A stretch of DNA of 5,016 nt from Bacillota bacterium (GTDB lineage Bacteria; Bacillota; Sulfobacillia; RBS10-35; JAJYVN01), in NCBI GenBank assembly GCA_021827805.1, contig JAKAUG010000158.1:1-5016 (forward strand), written 5' to 3'. The position numbers were made by a program, and so were the translations under genes. A model generated the notes under the pieces. That model was not told where the DNA came from. It searched no databases and saw only the letters and a list, made by a program, of their open reading frames with translations. Every line of letters starts with the position of its first letter. Positions within the stretch are counted from its first letter, which is position 1. Below, in pieces: positions 1 through 5,016 of the stretch.

Positions 1-1056
1 CTCCAGTGCCTCGGTCAAGAGTTCCCGTGCCTGCTCCAGGTCCCCGCCCTGGGCCAGGGCTACGCCCCAGGCCATCCGCGCCCTGGCGTAGGTGGCCTGA
101 ACGTCCTCGCGTCCGCGCAGGCCCACGGCGGCCATCGCGGCCTCGTAATCGGCGGCGGCCTGGCGGTAGACCAGGGTGCCGCGCTCGTCGCCGCTTGCGG
201 CGAACCGGCAGGCCGCCGCCAAGCGGGCCTCGGCCCGCACCAGGGAGGCCCGCACGTTCCGCGGGTTCTCTGTCAGAAGCGCGCTGGCCACGTCGATCGC
301 CTCGCGGGCGCGCTCCTCCGGACTGTCACCGAGCCGGGCCAGGGCCGTGCTCGTGGCGGCCGCGAGCAGTCGGGCCTCGGGGCCATCTGCCCGCATCTGG
401 CGCAGGTGCGCCAGATCCTCCAGGACCCGATGACGCAGACCGAGTTCCTGGCGCCGCTGGCCGAGGTGGTGCTGCAGGCCGGCCAGCTCCGCCGCCATCT
501 GTGCCCGATGGAACACCGTCTCTGCGGCGTGCGGCCGGAGCTCGAGCGAGGCGTCCAGATCGCCGAGCGCCTGTGTCAGCAGGGCGGAGGACTCTTGGAT
601 CGGCACCTGGGAGCGCAGCGAGGCGCGCGCCAGGGCGCGCTCGTGGAGCACGTCGGCCCGGCGTGGCTGTGCCCGCAGCACCAGGTCACACTCCTGCACG
701 CACTCCAGCAGGAGATCGCTGGTTTCGGCATCGGGCGCCGGGCCCCGCAGCCAGGCCAGGCGCAGCAGGACCAGAGCCAGCTCGCGGTGGACCTCCAGGG
801 GGCAGGGTTCCCGCTCGGCAGCCCGCCGATAGGAGGACAGGGCTGTGGCCAGCAGTTCGTGCACCTCGTCGCCGCGCCGGGGGTCGATGGCCATGGCCCA
901 GCGGAAGAGCAACTGGGCGTGGATCGCCCATGGCTCACCGCGGGGCGAGCGCTCATTCAGGAAGCGCTCGACCAAACGGCGTGCGGTGGAAAACTGCCCG
1001 AACCCGGCCAGGTATCCCGCCAGGGCGCGCATCAGCCATGTGCCCAGTTGTTCCAA
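1..1056 (-). CDS. TPR-repeat protein, partial (C-terminus beyond left edge)
   Basis: This frame is open on the minus strand from the left edge to beyond 1170. The 352 visible residues are almost entirely amphipathic helix pairs of the tetratricopeptide type, rich in Ala, Leu, Arg and Glu. The clearest TPR-like units are around residues 160-190 (ALGDLDASLELRPHAAETVF) and 333-352 (ALAQGGDLEQARELLTEALE), with a helical unit at 12-32 (LAGYLAGFGQFSTARRLVERF). No signal peptide, transmembrane segment or enzymatic domain is visible. Such proteins are usually scaffolds for protein-protein contact; the partner is unknown, and a C-terminal or effector domain could lie outside the window. I chose the TTG at 1056 because GGGAGGA sits just upstream and the TPR-like sequence starts straight after it. 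An ATG at 1170 would add 38 residues rich in Cys, Trp and Gly that look unlike the rest and lack a good Shine-Dalgarno. The gene follows the permease on the same strand. The frame is certain; the start is moderate. Confidence 0.8.
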   Translation of the reverse strand, partial: MEQLGTWLMRALAGYLAGFGQFSTARRLVERFLNERSPRGEPWAIHAQLLFRWAMAIDPRRGDEVHELLATALSSYRRAAEREPCPLEVHRELALVLLRLAWLRGPAPDAETSDLLLECVQECDLVLRAQPRRADVLHERALARASLRSQVPIQESSALLTQALGDLDASLELRPHAAETVFHRAQMAAELAGLQHHLGQRRQELGLRHRVLEDLAHLRQMRADGPEARLLAAATSTALARLGDSPEERAREAIDVASALLTENPRNVRASLVRAEARLAAACRFAASGDERGTLVYRQAAADYEAAMAAVGLRGREDVQATYARARMAWGVALAQGGDLEQARELLTEALE

Positions 1057-1190
1057 AGGTCCTCCCGCCCGGGCCGGCTGCCGCCCCGCGTGTCGGGGCG
1101 CACCCCAACCATAGCAGGCCTGGGCGTTCTTGGCCCGGCGAAGCGTACGCACACACCCGCCGATCACCATCCCCTGGCTCGCCCGCCGAC
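1057..1190 (-). other. Gap between permease stop and TPR start, with a small hairpin
   Basis: This stretch is noncoding only if the TPR gene starts at the TTG. It contains a 7-bp stem at 1082-1100 (CGCCCCG, loop CGTGT, CGGGGCG) with no T-run on either side, so it is not a convincing intrinsic terminator. Upstream of it on the minus strand is TGCTATGGT, which resembles an extended -10 element but has no good -35 at the right spacing. If the ATG at 1170 is used instead, the true gap is only 20 bases and the two genes are tightly coupled. Confidence 0.4.
1060..1066 (-). promoter_or_regulatory. Ribosome-binding site supporting a TTG start of the TPR gene
   Basis: On the minus strand GGGAGGA is followed by CCT and then TTG at 1056, so the GGAGG core lies 4 bases from the start codon. 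That is short, but it matches the 4-base spacing of AAGGAG before the permease ATG. The competing ATG at 1170 has only GGGG directly against it and GGGCGAG further up. Confidence 0.5.
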
Positions 1191-2948
1191 TCAGGCCGGC
1201 CAGATGCGCGGCGAGAGCCAGACCGCGAGCGTGAGCGCCAGCACGGCAAAGGGCAGGCCCAGGCGGAGGTAGTCCTTGAGGCCGTAGCCGCCCGGACCAC
1301 GGACCAGGATGGCCGGCTTGCTGGCGATGGGGGTCACGGGGGTGGCGACCGCGGCCACGAGCAGTGTGGCGACCGCGGCCTCGACGGATAGGTGGCTGGA
1401 GCGGGCCAGAACCACGCCCACCGGGGTCATCACGGCGGCGGTGGACACGTTGGAGAGGATCTGGGTGCACAGGGCGGTGGTGGCGGCCAGCCCCGCCAGG
1501 GCCGCCTCGGGGCCCCAGTGCTGGCCGAGCGCCCCCAGCCAGGTTGCCAGCACCGCGCCGAGCCCCGAGCGCGACACGGCCTCGCCCAGCGGTACCACCC
1601 CCGCCAGCAGGACCAGCACACGCCACTGCACGGCGTCGTAACCGTCCCTGGCGCGCAGCGCCCCGCCCAGAACAAGGACCGCCGCGGCCGCCAGCGCCGC
1701 CACGGCCAGGTCCAGAGACCCGGTGGCCGTCACGGCCACGAAGGCCGCCAGCACGGCCAGAGCCAGCCAGGGGCGTCGCCCAACCACATCGCCTGGCTCC
1801 ACAGCGTTGAGCCAGGCGATGTGGCCCTCCGCCTGCAGTTGCTGCAGGAGATCACGGTCCCCGCGGCTCAGCAGGACGTCCCCGGCCTCGAGGCGTAGGT
1901 TGGCGAGTCTTCCGGACAGGGTCTGGCCGTGACGCCAGATGCCCAGCACATGCATCCCCACAGCTCGGACCCTCAGGGATGCCAGGGTGGCACCCACCCA
2001 GTCGGAGCCTGGCGGGAGCAGCCCCTCCGCCGTTGGCCGGAGCGCGGCGGGGGGCTCAGAGGTGGCCGCGAGCCCGGCGATGCCGTCCGCCGACCCGGCG
2101 ACCAGCAGCAGATCCCCCTCCCCGAGCACGCGGTCCGGACCCGGATCCTCCTGTCGCAGGCCGGCGCGCTCGACCGCCAGAACATCCACGCCGTACTCCG
2201 CGCGGAGGCCGCTCTCACGCAGCGTACGGCCGACCAGGGGCGAGCCGGGCAGCACCCGCATCTCGCCGAGATAGGACCGCAGCGCCTCGAGTGCCCCGGT
2301 CAGGTCGGTCCCCTGAGGTCTTGGCAAGAGCCGCCCCGCGACGACCGCATAGACCACGCAGAGCCCCACCATGGCGACCCCAATAGGCAGAAGGGTCAGC
2401 ATGCCCATCGGTCGCAGCCCCATGCCCTGGAGCACGCCGTTGGCCACCACATTGCCGCTGGTACCCACCAGCGTCAGCGTGCTACCGGCCATGACCCCCA
2501 GGGCGCCCAGCAGATAGAGGTGCTGGGGGCGGACGCGGCCATGGCGCGCCAGCGCGGCCACCATCGGGATCAGGCTGATCGTCGCCGCGGTGCTCTCGAG
2601 CACGCTCGTCAGGCCGGCTCCCGCCAGTACGGCGAGGATGCGCGCCCGCAGGGGGCTGCGGCCCGCGTGCCGGATCAGCCAACTGCCGAGACGACCGGTC
2701 AATCCGGTCCGCCGCAGGCCTTCGGCGACCGCCATCATGGAGCCCACCAGCAGGACCGCCTCACTGCCGAACCCCGCCAGCAGGTTCGGCAAGGGCAGGA
2801 CGCGGCCCAGGGCCAGGGCCAGCCAGACCAGGGCACCGACCACGTCCACGTCTGCCCGGCCGCTGACGTTGAGCGCCGCGGCCAAGAGCAGCACGCCCAG
2901 GACGTACCAGGCGGTCGCGCCCACCGCATCCCCCCCCAGGTGATGCAT
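1191..2948 (-). CDS. SLC13/DASS-family permease with two RCK_C (TrkA-C) domains
   Basis: This is an integral membrane transporter of 585 residues with the layout of anion:Na+ symporters of the SLC13/DASS type: a membrane half (about 12-206), a cytoplasmic insert, then a second membrane half (about 394-580). The insert holds two RCK_C domains, about 217-297 (EMRVLPGSPLVGRTLRESGL, then a GEGDLLLV strand-turn) and about 305-382 (LEAGDVLLSRGD). Family landmarks are GTSGN at 162-166, LSNVSTA at 498-504, and GPGGYGLKDYLRLGLP at 551-566. Relatives carry sulfate, dicarboxylates or other anions; the substrate cannot be read here. The first re-entrant tip reads ESTAAT (118-123) where relatives usually have NNT or SNT, and the second-half loop reads IASKPA (541-546) where an Asn is common. 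ATG 2948 was chosen because AAGGAG lies 4 bases upstream; a GTG at 2990 would add 14 Arg-rich residues and lacks a Shine-Dalgarno. The gene contains a perfect inverted repeat at 1784-1824. Confidence 0.9.
   Translation of the reverse strand: MHHLGGDAVGATAWYVLGVLLLAAALNVSGRADVDVVGALVWLALALGRVLPLPNLLAGFGSEAVLLVGSMMAVAEGLRRTGLTGRLGSWLIRHAGRSPLRARILAVLAGAGLTSVLESTAATISLIPMVAALARHGRVRPQHLYLLGALGVMAGSTLTLVGTSGNVVANGVLQGMGLRPMGMLTLLPIGVAMVGLCVVYAVVAGRLLPRPQGTDLTGALEALRSYLGEMRVLPGSPLVGRTLRESGLRAEYGVDVLAVERAGLRQEDPGPDRVLGEGDLLLVAGSADGIAGLAATSEPPAALRPTAEGLLPPGSDWVGATLASLRVRAVGMHVLGIWRHGQTLSGRLANLRLEAGDVLLSRGDRDLLQQLQAEGHIAWLNAVEPGDVVGRRPWLALAVLAAFVAVTATGSLDLAVAALAAAAVLVLGGALRARDGYDAVQWRVLVLLAGVVPLGEAVSRSGLGAVLATWLGALGQHWGPEAALAGLAATTALCTQILSNVSTAAVMTPVGVVLARSSHLSVEAAVATLLVAAVATPVTPIASKPAILVRGPGGYGLKDYLRLGLPFAVLALTLAVWLSPRIWPA
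1784..1824. repeat. Perfect 16-bp inverted repeat inside the permease gene
   Basis: The left arm CCACATCGCCTGGCTC (1784-1799) and the right arm GAGCCAGGCGATGTGG (1809-1824) are exact reverse complements, separated by 9 bases (1800-1808). Pairing stops cleanly at both ends. The repeat lies in the linker between the second RCK_C domain and the next membrane helix, and in the gene it encodes HIAWLNAVEPGDV (residues 376-388). Because it is in register with the codons, the opposite strand encodes a nearly identical peptide. The mRNA should form a strong hairpin here. There is no T-run on the downstream (minus-strand) side, so a classic terminator is unlikely. Confidence 0.95.
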
Positions 2949-2952
2949 TCCG

Positions 2953-2958
2953 CTCCTT
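2953..2958 (-). promoter_or_regulatory. Ribosome-binding site that fixes the permease ATG
   Basis: AAGGAG on the minus strand lies 4 bases (CGGA) before the ATG at 2948. It favours this start over the GTG at 2990, which has no comparable motif. Confidence 0.6.
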
Positions 2959-3080
2959 GCCCGCCGCGTCCTGCGCAGGCCCACCCTCACAAACTGGGCC
3001 GGTTCCCCGAACTGGGCATTAGCGGCAACGTGCAGGACGCCGCGGGACGACTCCCGGAACCGGACTTCGAGGCTGTACCA

Positions 3081-3087
3081 GGGAGGG
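3081..3087 (+). promoter_or_regulatory. Strong ribosome-binding site of the SLH gene
   Basis: GGGAGGG is followed by a 7-base spacer and then ATG at 3095. An out-of-frame ATG at 3088 directly abuts the motif and is too close to be used. The 3095 start also yields a textbook signal peptide, so the start is well fixed. Confidence 0.85.
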
Positions 3088-3094
3088 ATGCTGG

Positions 3095-4405
3095 ATGCGC
3101 GGTTTCAGGACTCTAGTCTCGGCCGCCCTGGCGGTGGGCATGCTGCTCGGCGTGGCCGGAACGGCCTTCGCGGACGGTCCCGGCCACAATGGGGGCAAGG
3201 GCCCATCCCTGCGGGGCGCGGTGGCGCAGCAGGCCCACTTCGACGATCTCGGCGGGGACGGCTGGGCCCAGCCGTTCATCACGGAACTGGCCATGCAGGG
3301 GATCGTCGAGGGGGAGGCCCCGGGGGTCTTCGCACCCAATCAGGGCGTGACCCACGCCCAGGCGATCACGATGGTGGACCGGCTCCTGGCTCCGCCCGGG
3401 GTCGCCCAGACCGACGGACAGGCCCTGCTGAAGACCAGTGGCTACCTGAAGTTCAGCGACGCCGCGTTGATCCCCAGTTGGGCGGCGCCGTACGTGGCCT
3501 TCGCGGTGCAGGATGGGGTCATTGCCAACAGCGGCGTCCTTGAGCCCGACGCCGTGGCCACGCGTGCCTGGGCCGCCAACCTCATCGTGCAGGCCGTACA
3601 GGCCAGCGGGGACCTCAGCGCCTCCCAGGAGGCCGCCTACGCGGCCACCAGCGCCGGCTTCAGCGACCAGAGCTCCATCCCGAGCGCGGATGTGGCGGCC
3701 GTCAACGTCGCGGTGGCGCTCGGCATCGTGAGCGGGTTCCCTGACGGCACCTTCCGGCCCGCGGTTCCGGTGACCCGCGCCGAGTTCGCCAAGATGGTGG
3801 CGGTCGTGGACCACATCTTCCAAGCCAGCCGCAATGGCGAGCAGGTGGGTACCGTGGTTTCCCTGAGCACCAGCGCCGACACCGTCACCCTGACGACCTA
3901 CGGCTCCGTCTACGGGATGGCGGGCTCGACGACCACGACCTACACGTTGGCGCCCAATGCCGTGATCTACATCCTACCAAGCCGCGGCCAGGCCCAGGTG
4001 GGTTCCCTGAGCCAGGTCAGCGCCGGTGACCACGCGCGCTATTTCGTGAACACCAACGGCCAGATTGCCTCGATGTGGGTCAGCTTCCGCACGACCGAGG
4101 TGGAGGGCGTCATCTCCCAGGTGACGAGCGGCCAGATCACCGTGGTCTCCGAGGGTGCCTCGCAGACTTACAGCCTGGCCCCCGGAGCACTGATCCAGCG
4201 GGGCCATGCCGACCTCACGGCTTCCGCCCTGCAGGCGGGGCAGAGGGTGCACCTTCAGGTGCACGGCGGCGCTGCCGTGTTGGTCCTCGTGCAGGGATCT
4301 CCCGCGCAGCATCCGTCCACGGGGCACCAGTCTGGCAAGGACAACGGGCATAAGGGCGGCGATTCCGGGAAGGATGGGTCCGGCGCCGGCCAGCAGGACA
4401 ACTGA
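3095..4405 (+). CDS. Secreted SLH-domain protein with duplicated C-terminal beta domain
   Basis: This 436-residue protein opens with a Sec signal peptide: Arg at 2 and 5, a hydrophobic core at 7-22, and AFA|DG cleavage after residue 26. Three SLH repeats follow. SLH1 (about 48-98, HFDDLGGDGWAQPFITELA) and SLH2 (about 118-168) are divergent. SLH3 (about 188-239) is canonical, with GFPDGTFRP at 214-222 and TRAEFAKMV at 227-235. SLH repeats anchor proteins to secondary cell-wall polymers, so it should act at the outside of the cell wall. Residues 251-329 and 336-399 look like two copies of one beta-rich unit: each begins with a GxV/I..V strand, has a YTLAP or YSLAP motif (283-287, 359-363), and ends with V.AGD or LQAGQ before a V-rich strand. 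This recalls OB-like DUF5666-type modules, but I cannot confirm the family. The tail (401-436) is hydrophilic and rich in Gly, Ser, Asp, Lys and His. The gene stands alone between its own ribosome-binding site and a hairpin. Confidence 0.92.
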   Translation: MRGFRTLVSAALAVGMLLGVAGTAFADGPGHNGGKGPSLRGAVAQQAHFDDLGGDGWAQPFITELAMQGIVEGEAPGVFAPNQGVTHAQAITMVDRLLAPPGVAQTDGQALLKTSGYLKFSDAALIPSWAAPYVAFAVQDGVIANSGVLEPDAVATRAWAANLIVQAVQASGDLSASQEAAYAATSAGFSDQSSIPSADVAAVNVAVALGIVSGFPDGTFRPAVPVTRAEFAKMVAVVDHIFQASRNGEQVGTVVSLSTSADTVTLTTYGSVYGMAGSTTTTYTLAPNAVIYILPSRGQAQVGSLSQVSAGDHARYFVNTNGQIASMWVSFRTTEVEGVISQVTSGQITVVSEGASQTYSLAPGALIQRGHADLTASALQAGQRVHLQVHGGAAVLVLVQGSPAQHPSTGHQSGKDNGHKGGDSGKDGSGAGQQDN

Positions 4406-4430
4406 CGACCAAGGAGCCGCTTGTTCCGGC

Positions 4431-4474
4431 GGTGGGGGCGGTGGGTGCCACGCAAGGCGCCCGCCGCCCCCACC
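4431..4474 (+). terminator. Strong hairpin terminator candidate of the SLH gene
   Basis: The left arm GGTGGGGGCGGTGGGTGCC (4431-4449) pairs over all 19 positions with GGCGCCCGCCGCCCCCACC (4456-4474) around a 6-base loop (ACGCAA). Two of the pairs are G-U wobbles in the plus-strand RNA; on the other strand they would be A-C mismatches, so the fold suits plus-strand transcription. It starts 25 bases after the SLH stop. The downstream sequence (TGTCTGC) has no proper T-run, so it may act as a non-canonical terminator or as a 3' end that blocks exonucleases. Confidence 0.65.
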
Positions 4475-4556
4475 TGTCTGCAGGAGGCGCGCCACGTTGG
4501 CTCCGAGTGTCTCGGGATGGCAGAGGAGAGCCTCGGTCGGGCGCGAACGCGGTAGC

Positions 4557-4563
4557 GGGGAGG
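4557..4563 (+). promoter_or_regulatory. Ribosome-binding site supporting the TTG start at 4574
   Basis: GGGGAGG lies 10 bases before TTG 4574. An ATG at 4566 is only 2 bases from the motif, and its frame ends after 8 codons; the ATG at 4578 is in that same short frame. Confidence 0.5.
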
Positions 4564-4573
4564 CGATGGGACG

Positions 4574-4855
4574 TTGGATGGCGACCGGTTGAAGCGCCTG
4601 GCCTCGGCGCTCTTGGCGGATGTGCTCGCGGTGGGTTCGGTGGCCACGGCCGGTCCGGCGCTGAGCCCTGTCGAGGAGGGCGAGGTGCTCCGGGGGATCG
4701 AGTTGCGCGTCGCGCGCCTCGTGCACGGGGCCGGACTGGGCGCCGAAGCCGATGATGCGGAGGGCCTGAGCCGTTTCCGGCAGGCGCACCCGGACCTCTT
4801 TCACGGCAGTGCCAGGGACCGCCACCGTGCCGCCACGCGCCGCGACGGGGACTGA
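4574..4855 (+). CDS. Small uncharacterised protein (93 aa)
   Basis: I do not recognise a family. The 93 codons run from TTG to TGA with strong G/C preference at third positions, as in the neighbours, which supports real coding. The protein begins with a probable amphipathic helix (DRLKRLASALLADVLAVGSV, residues 2-21). It continues with a helical acidic/basic stretch (about 30-52, with EEGEVLRGIELRVARLVHG) and ends in a charged, Arg- and His-rich tail (FRQAHPDLFHGSARDRHR near residues 67-84). There is no signal peptide, full membrane helix, Cys pair or obvious catalytic motif. It lies between the SLH terminator candidate and a HIT-family gene on the same strand, and may be transcribed with the latter, although structured DNA separates them. 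The start codon is inferred from the ribosome-binding site. It could still be a spurious frame in GC-rich DNA. Confidence 0.55.
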   Translation: MDGDRLKRLASALLADVLAVGSVATAGPALSPVEEGEVLRGIELRVARLVHGAGLGAEADDAEGLSRFRQAHPDLFHGSARDRHRAATRRDGD

Positions 4856-4862
4856 CTGGCGC

Positions 4863-4881
4863 AGGAGGCCGGGGGCCCTCT
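4863..4881 (+). terminator. Short stem-loop after the small gene
   Basis: AGGAGGCC (4863-4870) pairs with GGCCCTCT (4874-4881) across a GGG loop, with one A-C mismatch and one G-U pair. It begins 7 bases after the stop at 4855. There is no T-run, so termination is only a possibility. Confidence 0.35.
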
Positions 4882-4914
4882 GGGGTCGAATCCCACAGAC
4901 GGGATTCCGACCTC
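4882..4914 (+). promoter_or_regulatory. Hairpin in the leader of the HIT-family gene
   Basis: GGTCGAATCCC (4884-4894) pairs with GGGATTCCGACC (4901-4912) around the loop ACAGAC, with a single bulged C at 4907 or 4908. A G-U and a G-C pair extend it to 4882 and 4914, giving 13 bp. It ends 8 bases before the GGAG at 4923-4926 of the next gene. It may be a terminator lacking its T-run, or a leader structure affecting translation. Confidence 0.5.
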
Positions 4915-4936
4915 GGGTGACAGGAGCGTGTCCGTC

Positions 4937-5016
4937 ATGCTGCCCTGCCTGTATTGCGAGTCCGCGGCCGGCGCTCTGGGGCAGGCCGTCGTGTTTGAAG
5001 ATTCGTACGTTTTGGC
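4937..5016 (+). CDS. HIT-family (histidine triad) protein, N-terminal fragment
   Basis: Only the first 26 codons and two further bases are inside the window; the gene continues past the right edge. The visible start has a CxxC pair (residues 4 and 7, CLYCES), then AAGAL, then VVFEDSYVLA. This is the standard opening of prokaryotic HIT proteins, whose usual form is C-I/L-F/Y-C, AAGE-I, V-Y-E-D and V-L-A-F. HIT proteins are small nucleotide hydrolases or transferases acting on AMP-linked or dinucleoside substrates in the cytoplasm. The catalytic HxHxH triad is expected near residue 100, outside the window, so activity cannot be judged. GGAG lies 10 bases upstream of ATG 4937. An in-frame GTG at 4928 is too close to that motif. 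Confidence rests on about 25 residues. Confidence 0.7.
   Translation, partial: MLPCLYCESAAGALGQAVVFEDSYVL

Larger units (their letters stand above)
2949..3094. promoter_or_regulatory. Divergent intergenic region with nested inverted repeats
   Basis: This 146-bp region separates the divergent permease and SLH starts and must contain both sets of expression signals unless transcription enters from further away. I found no confident -35/-10 pair on either strand. It does hold two interleaved inverted-repeat pairs: GCGTCCTGC (2966-2974) with GCAGGACGC (3032-3040), and CCGGTTCC (2999-3006) with GGAACCGG (3056-3063). There is also a compact dyad, CCGGTTC-CCC-GAACTGG (2999-3015, one mismatch), and a direct repeat AACTGGGC at 2992-2999 and 3010-3017. 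These could be operator half-sites, but in GC-rich DNA some are expected by chance. Confidence 0.45.
4406..4573 (+). other. Intergenic region after the SLH gene
   Basis: These 168 bases hold the 4431-4474 hairpin and the leader of the next gene. A 32-codon frame opens at a TTG at 4497, has GGAGG at 4483-4487 nine bases upstream, and ends at 4592 inside the next gene. It could be a leader peptide, but nothing beyond the spacing supports it. No clear promoter was found. Confidence 0.5.

Noticed and set aside
6..1391. Plus-strand 461-codon open frame, and a second plus frame at 406-1272
   Set aside because: Both lie opposite the TPR gene and the end of the permease. Their translations are Pro/Arg/Gly- or Gln-rich without domain structure, as expected for antisense frames in GC-rich DNA.
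1929..3116. Plus-strand 395-codon open frame opposite the permease
   Set aside because: The product is rich in Gln, His, Arg and Gly with no recognisable domain. The opposite strand encodes a clear membrane protein.
3113..3823. Minus-strand 236-codon frame opposite the SLH gene, and another at 3974-4825
   Set aside because: Low-complexity Gly/His/Arg/Val-rich shadows of the SLH coding frame; the second also runs through the terminator hairpin.
3855..4017. Near-repeated TTCCCTGAGC at two places in the SLH gene
   Set aside because: Both encode a V-x-S-L-S stretch but at non-equivalent positions of the beta modules, so it is probably coincidence.
4247..4264. Perfect 8-bp dyad GTGCACCT-TC-AGGTGCAC in the SLH gene
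   Set aside because: It follows from the alternating VHLQVH codons and is short enough to be incidental in 5 kb of GC-rich DNA.
4497..4592. Possible 32-codon leader peptide from TTG 4497
   Set aside because: It has a suitably spaced GGAGG, but its composition (Arg, Gly, Ser) is uninformative and there is no regulatory motif. It is noted only as a possibility within the intergenic entry.
4882..4896. GGGGTCGAATCCCA resembles a tRNA T-arm
   Set aside because: The first T of the T-loop is missing, and no acceptor stem, anticodon arm or D-arm fits around it. The sequence is better explained as one arm of the 4882-4914 hairpin.

Overview
The window is GC-rich bacterial DNA (about 70% by eye, not counted). 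It has strong Shine-Dalgarno sequences, a secreted protein with S-layer homology (SLH) repeats, and two genes that appear to start with TTG. Together these suggest a high-GC member of the Bacillota, for example the Symbiobacterium / Thermaerobacter / Sulfobacillus type. This is an inference; Deinococcota and other SLH-bearing phyla are not excluded. No rRNA, tRNA, CRISPR array, transposase or phage gene was seen.

Layout. The left three-fifths is on the minus strand. A SLC13/DASS-type membrane permease with two cytoplasmic RCK_C (TrkA-C) domains (2948 to 1191) is followed by a tetratricopeptide-repeat (TPR) protein (1056, or possibly 1170, running off the left edge). A 146-bp divergent intergenic region (2949-3094) holds the control signals for the permease on one side and for a secreted SLH protein (3095-4405, plus strand) on the other. 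The SLH gene is closed by a 19-bp G/C hairpin. Then come a short uncharacterised gene (4574-4855, TTG start), two hairpins in a row, and the first 26 codons of a HIT-family (histidine triad) protein that leaves the window at the right edge.

How the genes relate. The permease and the TPR gene share a strand and could be co-transcribed, but nothing in the TPR protein links it to transport. The SLH protein is a self-contained envelope gene with its own ribosome-binding site and terminator-like hairpin. The small gene and the HIT gene are same-strand neighbours separated by structured DNA. I see ordinary chromosomal genes and no evidence of a new multi-gene system.

The most unusual things are a perfect 16-bp inverted repeat inside the permease coding sequence, divergence of the permease from the family's ion-binding Asn motifs, and an SLH protein in which only one of three repeats keeps the TRAE signature.
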